Part shown: piece by piece, positions 37,304-46,550 of the stretch
How positions within the stretch are numbered: the stretch's first letter is position 1
Layout: each line of letters starts with the position of its first letter
Assembly: GCF_030519355.1 (NCBI RefSeq)
Contig: NZ_JAUMKC010000007.1
Span: forward strand, 62,001-126,000
Source of the DNA: Mucilaginibacter sp. L3T2-6
Lineage (GTDB): Bacteria > Bacteroidota > Bacteroidia > Sphingobacteriales > Sphingobacteriaceae
Direction: 5' to 3'
DNA: 64,000 nt
The notes under the pieces: generated by a model
The model's input: the letters and a program-made list of their open reading frames with translations, nothing else
Told to the model about the DNA's origin: nothing
Databases searched by the model: none
Made by a program: the position numbers and the translations under genes

Positions 37304-37487
37304 ACCATCTTGGGAAAAATGAACGGAAGTTCAAATCGTCGCTCATGCGAGAAAAAGCAAGGATGAACAGGCCAGGCAACACAAATGCCAGCTGCGCTTC
37401 AGGGTGAGTTCTGTATAATAATATAGTGCCCGAGACCAATACTATAATAAGCAGCAGATACAATATATACTTAAGCAGAAGTCTCAT
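37290..37487 (-). CDS. small membrane protein, 65 aa
   Basis: The protein has two hydrophobic segments (about residues 4-23 and 32-46) and a basic tail ending RSFFPRWSRGK. No named family is recognised. It overlaps the end of the convergent DUF721 gene by 14 bases. Although small, the two-helix pattern and clean frame make it more likely real than not. Confidence 0.55.
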   Translation of the reverse strand: MRLLLKYILYLLLIIVLVSGTILLYRTHPEAQLAFVLPGLFILAFSRMSDDLNFRSFFPRWSRGK

Positions 37488-37572
37488 TTTCGTTTCGGTT
37501 TAAAAATTGGAAGATGCTTTTTTACAAAGCACAAGCAACCAATCAATTATAAAGTTAAACACATTTATTTAT

Positions 37573-37617
37573 AAAACAAAATCAACGGGATGTTTTTATC
37601 TGACAGAACATCCCGTT
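37573..37617 (-). terminator. intrinsic terminator of ndk
   Basis: AACGGGATGTT (37584-37594) and AACATCCCGTT (37607-37617) form an 11-bp perfect stem. On the minus strand it is followed by GATTTTGTTTT. It lies 10 bases past the ndk stop. Confidence 0.85.
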
Positions 37618-37627
37618 AATTATTGAT

Positions 37628-38047
37628 TTAGAATTTTTCGAAAGCCGAAAAGAAGAAGTCGCCTTCTATTACTGCGTTTTCATCAGAATCGGAACCATGT
37701 ATGGCATTAGCCCCTATCGACTGCGCAAAGCGCTGGCGAATAGTTCCTTCCTCTGCTTTCGACGGATCGGTAGCGCCTATTAGCTTACGGAAATCCTCAA
37801 CTGCATTGTCTTTTTCCAGTATGGCTGCTACAATCGGTCCTGATGACATAAAGTTCACAAGCTCGCCGTAAAAAGGGCGCTCTTTGTGTACTTCGTAAAA
37901 TTTTCCGGCAGTGTATTCAGTCAGCGCCACATATTTCATAGCATTGATCTTAAAGCCTGCCTTTATTATCTGGTCCAGAATTGCACCAATGTGCCCGCCT
38001 GCAACAGCATCGGGCTTAATCATTGTAAAAGTTTTATTAGTACTCAT
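37628..38047 (-). CDS. ndk: nucleoside-diphosphate kinase
   Basis: Ndk passes the gamma phosphate of ATP to nucleoside diphosphates through a phosphohistidine. The 139-residue length is standard. N-terminal [10 protein letters not shown] and the active-site NAIHGSDS with the catalytic His are present, and the C-terminal FFFSAFE is typical for Bacteroidota. It is monocistronic with a strong terminator, and divergent from the nrnA-like gene. Confidence 0.98.
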   Translation of the reverse strand: MSTNKTFTMIKPDAVAGGHIGAILDQIIKAGFKINAMKYVALTEYTAGKFYEVHKERPFYGELVNFMSSGPIVAAILEKDNAVEDFRKLIGATDPSKAEEGTIRQRFAQSIGANAIHGSDSDENAVIEGDFFFSAFEKF

Positions 38048-38218
38048 TTTATATATGTGTTGTGGAAGTCCATCCCCAACAGCTTATAATTCAATACAGA
38101 TGCAATAAGCATGCCCATTTTTTCTGCCCCTAAACAATAAGCTATCAGACCTGAACAATTTGGCCGCAAAAGTAGCTTTTTGCAATTGAAACATAAAGGC
38201 TTTTACATTAATTAACGT

Positions 38219-38247
38219 TTTGTATTTGATTTATTTATTTAGCTTTG
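38219..38247 (+). promoter_or_regulatory. Bacteroidota promoter of the DHH phosphoesterase gene
   Basis: TTTG at 38219-38222, a 17-nt spacer and TAGCTTTG at 38240-38247 match the TTTG/TAnnTTTG consensus exactly. Transcription should start near 38253, giving a leader of about 15 nt before the ATG at 38268. Confidence 0.75.
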
Positions 38248-38267
38248 CAACTCTTTTTTTAAAATTA

Positions 38268-39278
38268 ATGTTAGATACAGCCTCGCTTATAAAAATCTTA
38301 GCGCAGCCGCAAAAAATAGTGATTACTACCCATCATAAGCCCGATGGCGATGCTATGGGTTCGTCGCTGGGATTGTATAATTATCTTATACAGCAGGGGC
38401 ACCATGTAAAGGTTGTTACACCCACCGACTATCCTGATTTTTTAGCCTGGTTGCCGGGGAACGGTGAGGTAATTATTTACACAGAAAATGTGGAACAATC
38501 TGCCGGTTTGATTGCCGATGCGGATTTAATTTTCTGCCTGGATTTTAATGCCCTGAACCGGATTAATGAAATGGGAGAATTGGTTGCCGAAAGCACCGCG
38601 GTTAAGGTGATGATTGACCATCACCTGGAGCCTCAGGATTTTGATGACTATCGATACTGGGATATCAACGCCTGTGCTACGGCGCAACTCATTTATACAT
38701 TTATTACGGAAGAACTGGATAACGCTAAGCTGATTAACAAAGACGTTGCTACTTGTTTGTATACCGGCATCATGACCGACTCCAAATCGTTTTCGCTGCC
38801 TAATACCACTTCGGATGTGCACCGCATTATTGCCGGCTTAATGGATGCCGGCGCTGTAAACTGGCATATATACGATCAGGTCTACAATAATTCATCCGAA
38901 AACAGGTTACGTTTCCTGGGTATTTGCTTGTCAGAAAAACTGGAGGTACTGCATGATTTTAACACAGCCATTATAACGGCTAATAAAGAAGATCTGCATA
39001 AATATGAGGTTATAACCGGCGACACGGAAGGTATTGTTAATTATGCCCTGTCGGTAACGGGTATTAAACTGGCGGCTTTTATAGTGGAGCGGCCTGATAA
39101 GGTAAAGCTTTCGTTGCGGTCGAAGGGGGAATTTCCGGCGAATGACATCTGCAAGAAATATTTTAACGGTGGCGGTCACCGCAATGCTGCGGGTGGCATA
39201 TATGAAGGCACCCTTGAGCAAGCTGTAAATCAATTTAAATCAATATTACCTGAATATAAAAAACTATTAATACAGTAA
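38268..39278 (+). CDS. DHH family phosphoesterase (NrnA-like: nanoRNase/pAp phosphatase)
   Basis: The product has 336 residues, starting MLDTASLIKI after the promoter. The DHH motif block includes HKPDGDAMGSSLGL (about 25-38) and DHHLEP (about 120), with CLDFNALNR between. The C-terminal DHHA1 domain ends GGGHRNAAGG. NrnA-type enzymes degrade 2-5 nt RNA oligos, pAp, or linear dinucleotides such as pApA; some relatives cleave c-di-AMP. It precedes two FKBP genes with a 7-base gap, so they form one unit. That it could also turn over a dinucleotide made by the DAC-like protein of this window is only a thought. Confidence 0.92.
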   Translation: MLDTASLIKILAQPQKIVITTHHKPDGDAMGSSLGLYNYLIQQGHHVKVVTPTDYPDFLAWLPGNGEVIIYTENVEQSAGLIADADLIFCLDFNALNRINEMGELVAESTAVKVMIDHHLEPQDFDDYRYWDINACATAQLIYTFITEELDNAKLINKDVATCLYTGIMTDSKSFSLPNTTSDVHRIIAGLMDAGAVNWHIYDQVYNNSSENRLRFLGICLSEKLEVLHDFNTAIITANKEDLHKYEVITGDTEGIVNYALSVTGIKLAAFIVERPDKVKLSLRSKGEFPANDICKKYFNGGGHRNAAGGIYEGTLEQAVNQFKSILPEYKKLLIQ

Positions 39279-39285
39279 AAGAAAA

Positions 39286-40260
39286 ATGAAAAAACAATTG
39301 ATGTTTTTGGCGCTTGCAGCCATTGGTTTAGCAAGTTGCAATGGTGGTTACAATAAGTTGGGGGCAGGAATGACCTACAAAATTATAGATGACAAGTCGG
39401 GACCAAGTATAAAAGAAGGAGACTATGTATTTTTCAACTTCAACATAAAAAATGATGCTGACTCAGTGCTGCAAAGTTCGTTCGGCAAAGGTATGCCGCA
39501 ATATGCCCCTATGCCAAAAGTTGTAAGCGGCAAAGGTAATATTATGGAAGCCTTTTCTTTTTTAAGTGAAGGAGATAGTGTTGTAATTAAACAAGAAATA
39601 GACAGTGCTTTTAAAGGCCGCCAAAAGCCTCCATTCTTAAAAGGTAAATATTTAGTTTATGAAGTCAAGGTGGAAAAGGTTATTGCAAAAGGAAACCTGA
39701 ATGACCAGGTTTTCCAGGGAAGGATATCTGACTACGCCAAGAAGATGGAGGATGCGCTGAAAGCTAAAGAACCCGCCGATATTAAAAAATATATTGCTGA
39801 TAACAAGCTTAAGGTTACCACTACCAGTTCGGGTTTAAATTATGTTATCACCAAAGCTGGATCTGGCCCTGTAGCGATGGTTGGCGATACTGCTGTAGTG
39901 CACTACACTGTTAAAAATCTTGCCGGCAAAGTTTTTGAAACCAGCGTTAAGGATGTTGCGGTAAAAAACAAAATGCCGATTGACCCAAGAAATCCTTACA
40001 AGCCGCTAAGGTTCCCATTAGGTACACAGGGCATGATAGCCGCCTGGAATGAAGCCTTTCCATTATTCAATAAAGGGACCCAGGCTACTTTAGTTGTGCC
40101 ATCATCACTCGCTTATGGTGAGCAAGGCAGCAGAGAGATTGGTCCGTTTACTCCATTGGTGTTTGACGTTGAACTGGTTGATATTATCAAACCGAACCCG
40201 CCAAAACCGGCTGCCCCACCGGCGTTAACGCCTAATGCCGCACCGGCGCCAAAAAAATAA
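39286..40260 (+). CDS. FKBP-type peptidyl-prolyl cis-trans isomerase lipoprotein
   Basis: This is a 324-residue lipoprotein (lipobox LASC, Cys18) with an N-terminal FKBP-like half (about 25-135, weak) and a typical C-terminal FKBP domain (about 165-300: VGDTAVVHYTVKNLAGKVFETS, GMIAAWNEAFPLF, and VVPSSLAYGEQG for the active-site loop). A Pro/Ala-rich tail (from about 303) ends in APKK. It probably works in the periplasm, anchored to a membrane, as a folding helper like GldI. A strong hairpin terminator lies between it and the second FKBP gene. Confidence 0.92.
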   Translation: MKKQLMFLALAAIGLASCNGGYNKLGAGMTYKIIDDKSGPSIKEGDYVFFNFNIKNDADSVLQSSFGKGMPQYAPMPKVVSGKGNIMEAFSFLSEGDSVVIKQEIDSAFKGRQKPPFLKGKYLVYEVKVEKVIAKGNLNDQVFQGRISDYAKKMEDALKAKEPADIKKYIADNKLKVTTTSSGLNYVITKAGSGPVAMVGDTAVVHYTVKNLAGKVFETSVKDVAVKNKMPIDPRNPYKPLRFPLGTQGMIAAWNEAFPLFNKGTQATLVVPSSLAYGEQGSREIGPFTPLVFDVELVDIIKPNPPKPAAPPALTPNAAPAPKK

Positions 40261-40274
40261 ATTTAAATTATAAC

Positions 40275-40298
40275 GCCCCCGTAACGGGGGCTTTTTTT
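40275..40298 (+). terminator. intrinsic terminator between the two FKBP genes
   Basis: GCCCCCG (40275-40281) and CGGGGGC (40285-40291) form a 7-bp GC stem with a TAA loop, followed by seven T. It ends only 3 bases before the next start codon (40302). Confidence 0.85.
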
Positions 40299-40301
40299 GA
40301 T

Positions 40302-41285
40302 ATGAGAAAATATATTTCAGTTGCTTTAACTCTTGCGTTCGGACTGGGTGCGTATGCGCAAGACGGCCTTCAGCGCACGCCGAAAGGTGCGCTTTACCAG
40401 GTATACACGCATAATACCGGTGAAAAAATAAAGGATGGCGATATCATCACCTTTCAGTATATACAGAAAACGGATAAGGATTCGATACTTTACAGTACTT
40501 ATGTAAGCGGAGCGCCCGGCAAAGCGAGGATACAGCCCTCACAAAACCTGGCTGATCTGATGGAGATTTTCCCGCTGTTAACCGTTAACGACAGCTTGCT
40601 GGTAAAAATACCTACCGACTCCCTGTTTAAAGGACACGAAGAAGCCCGTCCGCCATTTTTTCCAAAAGGAAGCAACCTGAACTTCACTATCAAAATTCTG
40701 AAGGACCAAACCATGGAAGCCTTCATGAATGATTTGAAAGCAGCGGAAACAGCAAGCGCTGATAAATATATTGCCGACCATAAAATTACCGGTTTGCAAA
40801 CCACAGCAAGCGGACTTAAATATGTGATTACGCAACTATCAGCTAAACCAAAGCCCGTACTTGCCGATACCGTGCTGGTTAATTATACCGGGCGCGGTAC
40901 TGACGATAAGGTTTTTGATACCAGCATTGAATCTGTTGCGAAAGCTACAGGCATAGCAGAGCAGCAGCAGGGACGCAAATATGAACCAATAAAGGTTGTT
41001 ATTGGCGCCCAGCCCGGTCAGGATGGCGCTGTGATAAGCGGCTGGAACGAAGGCCTGCAATTGTTAGGTGAGGGGTCAAAGGCTATGTTTGTAGTTCCTT
41101 CCGCACTGGCTTATGGACCGCAAGGCAACCAGGGTATAGCACCATTCAGCACACTGATTTTTGATTTAGAGGTGGTAAAAATTATACACCCCAAAGCACC
41201 GGCCAAGGCAGCGCCAAAACCTGCAGCGAAACCGGGGGCAAAAAAACCGGCAGTGCATAAGAAAGTCACTACAAAGAAAAATTAG
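40302..41285 (+). CDS. FKBP-type peptidyl-prolyl isomerase, second copy
   Basis: The 327-residue exported protein has a signal peptide (to GAYAQ, residue 20). It is a paralogue of the previous gene: a divergent N-terminal half, then the FKBP core (about 165-295) with DTVLVNYTGRGTDDKVFDTS, ISGWNEGLQLL and FVVPSALAYGPQG. The tail is Lys/Ala/Pro-rich (KAPAKAAPKPAAKPGAKK...), strongly basic, and may touch RNA or acidic envelope polymers; that is inference. Unlike its neighbour it lacks a lipobox. It starts 3 bases after an intrinsic terminator and ends at another. Confidence 0.92.
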   Translation: MRKYISVALTLAFGLGAYAQDGLQRTPKGALYQVYTHNTGEKIKDGDIITFQYIQKTDKDSILYSTYVSGAPGKARIQPSQNLADLMEIFPLLTVNDSLLVKIPTDSLFKGHEEARPPFFPKGSNLNFTIKILKDQTMEAFMNDLKAAETASADKYIADHKITGLQTTASGLKYVITQLSAKPKPVLADTVLVNYTGRGTDDKVFDTSIESVAKATGIAEQQQGRKYEPIKVVIGAQPGQDGAVISGWNEGLQLLGEGSKAMFVVPSALAYGPQGNQGIAPFSTLIFDLEVVKIIHPKAPAKAAPKPAAKPGAKKPAVHKKVTTKKN

Positions 41286-41288
41286 ATG

Positions 41289-41318
41289 AAAGCCTCCTGA
41301 TAACCCGGGAGGCTTTTC
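41289..41318 (+). terminator. intrinsic terminator after second FKBP gene
   Basis: AAAGCCTCC (41289-41297) and GGAGGCTTT (41308-41316) form a 9-bp stem, followed by T and CT. It sits 12 bases before tatD. Confidence 0.8.
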
Positions 41319-41326
41319 TATTTTTG
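41319..41326 (+). promoter_or_regulatory. putative tatD -7 box (TATTTTTG)
   Basis: TATTTTTG matches TAnnTTTG and lies 4 bases before the tatD ATG at 41331, in the T-run of the preceding terminator. A standard -33 box is not obvious. Confidence 0.4.
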
Positions 41327-41330
41327 CACC

Positions 41331-42098
41331 ATGTTGCTTACGGATACCCATACCCACCTGTATTACGAGAAAGACAAAGCCAAACAGGCTGCGATGATTG
41401 AGCGGTGCAGGCAGAATAATATCAACCGCCTGTTTCTGCCGAATGTGGATGCTGAATCGGTTGCTATGGTTTATGGGCTACATGAGACTTATCCGGATAT
41501 GTGTTTTCCGATGCTGGGCCTGCACCCCTGCGATGTTAAAGAGGGATGGGAATATGAACTGGAGCAGATAAAAGCCACTTACGGCAAACATAAAATATAT
41601 GCCATCGGCGAAATCGGGATAGATTTGTATTGGGATAAAACGACCTTGCCGATACAGATACAGGCCTTTAAACAACAGATAGCCTGGGCGAAATCGCTGA
41701 AATTGCCGATTGTAATTCATTGCCGCGATGCCTTTGACGAGGTGTTCGCCGTGTTACAGGAAGTGCAGGGCGAAGATCTGTTCGGGATATTTCATTGCTT
41801 TACAGGGAATACGGAGCAGGCGCAGAAAGTCATCAGCCTTAATTTTTATTTGGGTATTGGAGGGGTGGTTACATACAAAAATTCGGGATTGGACAAGGTC
41901 GTATCTCAAGTTGACTTAAACCATATAGTTTTAGAGACGGATTCTCCGTACCTTACGCCCGTTCCGTACCGTGGCAAACCTAATGAAAGCTCATATTTAA
42001 CTTACATCGCCCAAAAGGTGGCGGAACTGCATCAAACCGACCTTGAAACTGTGGCCGCTGTCACTACAGAAAATTCAAAAAAGGTGTTTGGTATATGA
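41331..42098 (+). CDS. TatD family metal-dependent DNase
   Basis: The product has 255 residues, normal for the family. The metal site starts with DTHTHLYY (residues 4-11), then EIGID (Glu ligand), IVIHCRDA, FHCFTG and ETDSPYLTPVPYRGKPNE. TatD enzymes are 3'-5' exonucleases involved in DNA repair and degradation. It is followed after 41 bases by the asparaginase gene, on the same strand. Confidence 0.95.
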   Translation: MLLTDTHTHLYYEKDKAKQAAMIERCRQNNINRLFLPNVDAESVAMVYGLHETYPDMCFPMLGLHPCDVKEGWEYELEQIKATYGKHKIYAIGEIGIDLYWDKTTLPIQIQAFKQQIAWAKSLKLPIVIHCRDAFDEVFAVLQEVQGEDLFGIFHCFTGNTEQAQKVISLNFYLGIGGVVTYKNSGLDKVVSQVDLNHIVLETDSPYLTPVPYRGKPNESSYLTYIAQKVAELHQTDLETVAAVTTENSKKVFGI

Positions 42099-42139
42099 AT
42101 TAATTTTTCGACAGCAGTATTTTTAAGAACCTAACAATA

Positions 42140-43162
42140 ATGAGTGAGATATTGATCATTTATACCGGGGGGACAATTGGTATGATGAGCGACCCGCAGA
42201 CGAAGGCGCTCAAGCCGATCAATTTTGAGCAGATAATGGAGAATGTGCCCGAGCTGGAAAAACTGAACTGCAAAATAAAGGTGCATTCATTTGAACAGAT
42301 CATTGATTCATCTAACATGAATCCGGCCATCTGGAGTGAGTTAGCCACCCTTATAGAATCGAATTATGATGAGGTTGACGGTTTTGTTATCCTGCATGGG
42401 TCGGACACCATGGCTTTTACCGCTTCGGCGCTGAGTTTTATGCTTGAAGGCCTGGGCAAGCCGGTGATTTTTACAGGCTCGCAGCTCCCCATCAGTGCTA
42501 TCCGTACCGATGCTAAGGAAAACCTGATGACCTCTATCGAAATCGCTAAAGCTAAAAAGCACGACCGCGCCCGCGTACCCGAAGTTTGTATCTATTTTGA
42601 CTACAAGCTATTCAGGGGAAACCGATCGTTTAAATACAATTCATCCAAATTTGAAGCGTTCCGTTCGCCTAATTATCCTATTCTGGCTGAGTCCGGTGTA
42701 CATCTGCGTTTTAGCGTGAATGATATCCGTCACCCTAAAGAAGGGGAAATGCTGAAAGTGCACAAAAACCTGGTAAGCGATGTAGCGGTGCTGAAACTAT
42801 ATCCGGGCATTAGCCCAAAGGTGGTGGAGACTATACTTACTGCCGACGTTCGTGGCATTGTAATGGAAACATTTGGCGCAGGTAATACAACCACCGACCA
42901 ATGGTTTGTCGACCTGCTTAAAACGGCTATCGACAGCGGTAAGGTAATATTGGATATTTCGCAATGCAAAGTTGGCACCGTTGAGCTCGGCCGTTATGAA
43001 ACCAGCAAGCAATTAAAAGATATAGGCGTGGCTAACGGTTACGATATGACCTATGAATCGGCAGTTACTAAAATGATGTATCTGCTGGGCCAATTTAAAG
43101 ACCCGCAACAAGTTAAAGAGTACCTGGAGACTGATATAAGGGGGGAAATTACGGTTTCGTAA
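42140..43162 (+). CDS. type I L-asparaginase
   Basis: L-asparaginase hydrolyses asparagine to aspartate and ammonia. The 340-residue protein lacks a signal peptide, which fits the cytoplasmic type I enzyme. YTGGTIGM (about 8-15) carries the first catalytic Thr, and ILHGSDTMAFTASALSFML (about 85-103) the second active-site Thr with Asp. GSQLPIS follows. It probably shares a transcript with tatD, with no terminator seen between them. Confidence 0.95.
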   Translation: MSEILIIYTGGTIGMMSDPQTKALKPINFEQIMENVPELEKLNCKIKVHSFEQIIDSSNMNPAIWSELATLIESNYDEVDGFVILHGSDTMAFTASALSFMLEGLGKPVIFTGSQLPISAIRTDAKENLMTSIEIAKAKKHDRARVPEVCIYFDYKLFRGNRSFKYNSSKFEAFRSPNYPILAESGVHLRFSVNDIRHPKEGEMLKVHKNLVSDVAVLKLYPGISPKVVETILTADVRGIVMETFGAGNTTTDQWFVDLLKTAIDSGKVILDISQCKVGTVELGRYETSKQLKDIGVANGYDMTYESAVTKMMYLLGQFKDPQQVKEYLETDIRGEITVS

Positions 43163-43696
43163 ACAAAAATTTCTGATGCAGGTGAGCAAAACTTCGCATA
43201 TCCGGACCATGCGTTTTTTCACGATTGTTGCGACAATTTCAAGTACCGAGCACTTCCCGGGCATTTAATATGCTGACTATTTGTTAGCAGTCAATTCAAT
43301 CGGCCTAACCGCCAGGTTCAGCAGGCTGCCAATTCAGCCGGCAGACGAATAACCATGGATGTTGGCGACCTGTAAACGCCAACCATTCACTCCTTATAAT
43401 CCCGGTGTGCAATGGTCTTAAATAGGCCAACCCTTTCGCATGCTAATCTTATCCATCGGGGGCTGGATGCGGTCCTGACGGTTATTATTACCTGTAAATG
43501 TTGGTGAGAGTGAGATGCTATTGTAATAAATCCCTTTTCCGGTACGTATGGGTTATAAAACCCTTGTATTTTTGCTGTTAATATTTGTTAAAATTTTTAA
43601 CATTCATAATAGTAATCATAATATTGTGGTTAATTAAATAATGCCTATTAATAAACATACATGAATAGAACTTTTACGCCCCCCGATATCTTTCGC
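43163..43696. other. 534-base spacer upstream of the NHL lipoprotein
   Basis: No gene was found. GTTGGCG (43361-43367) pairs with CGCCAAC (43377-43383) in a small hairpin. The region 43560-43660 is very AT-rich and is the likely promoter area of the next gene, though no box fits exactly. Confidence 0.4.
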
Positions 43697-45094
43697 ATGA
43701 CAGCCTCCCGGTTTCAAAAATCTTTGTTTTCGGTCCTGTTTTTATCATTGGTGATTTTAATCAGTAGTTGTAAAAAGAAGGATACAACCACTACAACGCC
43801 AACATCCACACTTCCAACGGTAACGACAGCAGGCTTGGTTATCAACCTTACTTCAACAACCGCACAGGCTGCGGGCACAGTAAGTGAACAGGGTTCAAGT
43901 ACCATTACAGAAGCAGGTATTTGCTACAGCGCTACTAACAAAACGCCGGTTATTACAGATGCAAAAGTCACCGGCAACGTAACCAATCCAACCTACCCAA
44001 TCGATTTCACGGCCGATTTAACCGGTCTTACCGCAGGCACCGTTTATTATGCCCGCGCCTTTGCCACTAACAGCAGCGGAACAGCCTATGGAAGTGTTAT
44101 TACTTTTACTACCAGCACAGGGGCTTCCGGCTTCACTACTACTGTTAGCACGTTTGCAGGAACCGGCACAGCTGGCAGCAATAACGGCGATGGTATAATT
44201 GCTACATTCAACAATCCACAGGGCGTAGCTGTTGATGCTTCCGGTAAAGTATACGTGTCTGATTCATTCAACAACAGCCTGCGTGTCTTAACCGCAGGAG
44301 GAATAACTGCCAACTTCGCTGGAAACGGAACACTCGGCTATCAGGACGGGAACGCTGCCGAGGCAGAATTTTATGGCCCGCATGGTTTGGCTGTGGACGG
44401 CTCGGGTAATATCTACGTAGCCGATCTGGGTAACAACGTTATCCGCAAAATTACTCCCGCGGGTGTGGTCAGTACGTTTGCAGGCAGCGGAGTGGCCGGT
44501 TTTACCAATGCCACCGGAACTGCCGCAACGTTCAACAACCCAAGCGGCGTGGCTGTTGATGCTGCGGGCAATGTTTATGTGGCAGACTATGGCAATAATG
44601 CCATCCGTAAAATTACGCCCGCAGGTGTAGTAACTACTCTTGCAGGCTTTAAAAGCGGCGGTTTTGTTAATGGAACAGGAACTGCCGCCGGGTTTAAAAA
44701 TCCAAACGGCGTGGCTGTAGATGCTTCCGGAAACATCTACGTGGCAGACCAGGGTAATTCAGCCATCCGTAAAGTAACCGCGGATGGTGTGGTAACAACT
44801 GTTGCAGGCGGACCATCGCAAACTCAGCTTTTAAATTTCCCTGTAGCATTGGCGCTTGATAAAGATGGAAATATTTACGTAGCCGATGAAACAGGCCGCA
44901 TTATTATCTGTACAACCACTAATGTGTTATATGTGTTGGCGGGCACTGCAGGTGTAACCGGTTTTACAAATGGCGACGGTGCAACAGCGACATTCTACAA
45001 TCCGCAGGGCATTGCGGTTGATGCAAGCGGCAATATTTATGTAGCCGATCAGAACAACAATGCCATTCGTAAACTGACTGTAGTAAAGAAATAG
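43697..45094 (+). CDS. NHL-repeat lipoprotein
   Basis: This is a 465-residue lipoprotein, starting MTASRFQKSLF with lipobox ISSC (Cys25) and a Lys-rich, Thr-rich linker. A fibronectin-III/IPT-like domain follows (about 45-140, with AGTVYYARAFATNSSGTAYG), then about five NHL beta-propeller blades, each with the pattern N-P-x-G-V-A-V-D-x-x-G-x-(I/V)-Y-V-A-D. Likely a surface or periplasmic lipoprotein with a ring-like propeller; its ligand is unknown. A frame extension to 43661 adds 12 residues that break the signal, so the later Met is chosen. Confidence 0.88.
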   Translation: MTASRFQKSLFSVLFLSLVILISSCKKKDTTTTTPTSTLPTVTTAGLVINLTSTTAQAAGTVSEQGSSTITEAGICYSATNKTPVITDAKVTGNVTNPTYPIDFTADLTGLTAGTVYYARAFATNSSGTAYGSVITFTTSTGASGFTTTVSTFAGTGTAGSNNGDGIIATFNNPQGVAVDASGKVYVSDSFNNSLRVLTAGGITANFAGNGTLGYQDGNAAEAEFYGPHGLAVDGSGNIYVADLGNNVIRKITPAGVVSTFAGSGVAGFTNATGTAATFNNPSGVAVDAAGNVYVADYGNNAIRKITPAGVVTTLAGFKSGGFVNGTGTAAGFKNPNGVAVDASGNIYVADQGNSAIRKVTADGVVTTVAGGPSQTQLLNFPVALALDKDGNIYVADETGRIIICTTTNVLYVLAGTAGVTGFTNGDGATATFYNPQGIAVDASGNIYVADQNNNAIRKLTVVKK

Positions 45095-45159
45095 ATCAAA
45101 GAAAGCTAAAGCTGAAAGCTGAAATTTTTAAGCCTAACACTTTATCTTTTACATTGGTA

Positions 45160-45708
45160 TTAAGCCTTTAGCTTCTCTAACGCGTAAAACAGCCCGGTGC
45201 AGTGTAAAGCCTGGGCTATTTTATTATCGGCCAGCAATTGTTTTACCTCATCAATTGTAAAGGTCTCGACAATTAACTCTTCATGGTCATCAAAATTTTG
45301 CTCCTGCACATGTTTGCCATTGCGCGCAAGGAAGCAGGAAGTAGAGTTATTTGCGGTTGACGGGTTAGCGTATACAGTTGACAACAATTCAAAGTCGTCA
45401 AACAAATACCCTGTTTCTTCAAGCAATTCCCGCTTTAAGGCCTCTTCGTTTGATTCGCCGGCTTCAACTACACCGCCGGGCAACTCGAGAGACACAATAC
45501 CTGCTGCGTGGCGGTATTGGTATACCATAATTATTTTGCCATCATCTGTCAGGGCAACTGCATTCACCCAGTTAGGATATTCTAAAACGTAGTAGTCTTC
45601 TACAACGCGGCCGTCGGGCATTTCGCAGCGATCGCTGCGCAGCGTGGCCCAGGGGCCTTTATGTAAGTAATGCGATGAAAGTTTTTTCCAGGTTAGTTCT
45701 TCGTGCAT
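45160..45708 (-). CDS. NUDIX hydrolase (ADP-ribose pyrophosphatase type)
   Basis: The 182-residue product starts MHEELTWKKLSSHY. The Nudix box GVVEAGESNEEALKRELLEETG (about 79-100) is complete, with the REx2EE core. The upstream VNAVALTDDGKIIMVYQYRH fits the ADP-ribose pyrophosphatase group. The reaction is hydrolysis of a nucleoside diphosphate linked to another group; the real substrate is not known. It is cytoplasmic and transcribed alone. Confidence 0.93.
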   Translation of the reverse strand: MHEELTWKKLSSHYLHKGPWATLRSDRCEMPDGRVVEDYYVLEYPNWVNAVALTDDGKIIMVYQYRHAAGIVSLELPGGVVEAGESNEEALKRELLEETGYLFDDFELLSTVYANPSTANNSTSCFLARNGKHVQEQNFDDHEELIVETFTIDEVKQLLADNKIAQALHCTGLFYALEKLKA

Positions 45709-45773
45709 AGTGCATATTAACCGGCGTAAATAAGGCCGGCGACACAAAAATAGACGTAATGTACTTGTTTTTC

Positions 45774-45809
45774 GAAAAAAAAGGGAACAAGCGCCGACTT
45801 GTTCCCTTT
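45774..45809 (-). terminator. intrinsic terminator of the DUF4142 gene
   Basis: AAAGGGAACAAG (45780-45791) pairs with CTTGTTCCCTTT (45798-45809) in a perfect 12-bp stem with a 6-base loop. On the minus strand the stem is followed by a further T-run. Confidence 0.9.
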
Positions 45810-45830
45810 AAAGGCACGCATAGCATGTAA

Positions 45831-46433
45831 TTATTTCATGCTTTTTTGAATCTTGGTAACGGCATCAAGGTGCATTTGTACTACCGGGGCTGTTTTAGCG
45901 GCAAATGCTTTTAAGTCGCTGTCGGTACATTTATCGGCGCCCATCTTCATCATGTCAAGAACTTTTTTATGCCCGTCAACCATCGCATCAACGTAGGCTT
46001 TATCAAAGTCCTTGCCAGAAAGTTTCGACAGGTCATCCATTTTTTTCTGATGCTCAGCGTCCGGCGCGGTAGGCAAAGTGATGTTTTTTTGCTTTGCAAT
46101 AGCCATCAATTCGTCATTCGCCTTACTATGGTCTTTAACCATCATATCGGCAAAGTTTTTCACCTGGGCATTTGTAGCTTTTGTTTGAGCCAGTTTGCCC
46201 AGGGCAACTTCAGCCAAACCGGCATTTGCCGCATCGGTGGCAAATTTTGAATCATCTGTGTTAACAGCCATTGGAGTTTTAGACATGGTGTCCTTCTTGG
46301 TGGAATCCATGCTGGTAGTATCCTTGGCCATATTCATACTGTCTGCATTGTCTTTAGCGTCCTTATGTCCGCCGCAGCTCTGAAATGTAAAGGCTGCTAA
46401 TGCGATTATCATCGCAAAACTTAACTTCTTCAT
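45831..46433 (-). CDS. DUF4142 lipoprotein
   Basis: This is a 200-residue lipoprotein, starting MKKLSFAMIIALAAFTFQSC (Cys20). A Lys/Asp/Ser/Thr/Met-rich linker (to about residue 60) precedes one DUF4142 helical domain (about 63-195; ATDAANAGLAEVALGKLAQ, FADMMVKDHSKANDELM, KAYVDAMVDGHKKVL). The ferritin-like helical family lacks clear metal ligands here. It probably acts in the periplasm in stress or envelope upkeep. It is monocistronic with a strong terminator. Confidence 0.9.
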   Translation of the reverse strand: MKKLSFAMIIALAAFTFQSCGGHKDAKDNADSMNMAKDTTSMDSTKKDTMSKTPMAVNTDDSKFATDAANAGLAEVALGKLAQTKATNAQVKNFADMMVKDHSKANDELMAIAKQKNITLPTAPDAEHQKKMDDLSKLSGKDFDKAYVDAMVDGHKKVLDMMKMGADKCTDSDLKAFAAKTAPVVQMHLDAVTKIQKSMK

Positions 46434-46550
46434 AGGTTTTATAGTTTGTTGTGTGTATAAATGTTCAAACAAACGACACTTGTTAAAGTTTTAACCTATA
46501 AATAAAAAATCATCGTTATAATTTCTATCTACTCTCAGGGTACCTTTGCA

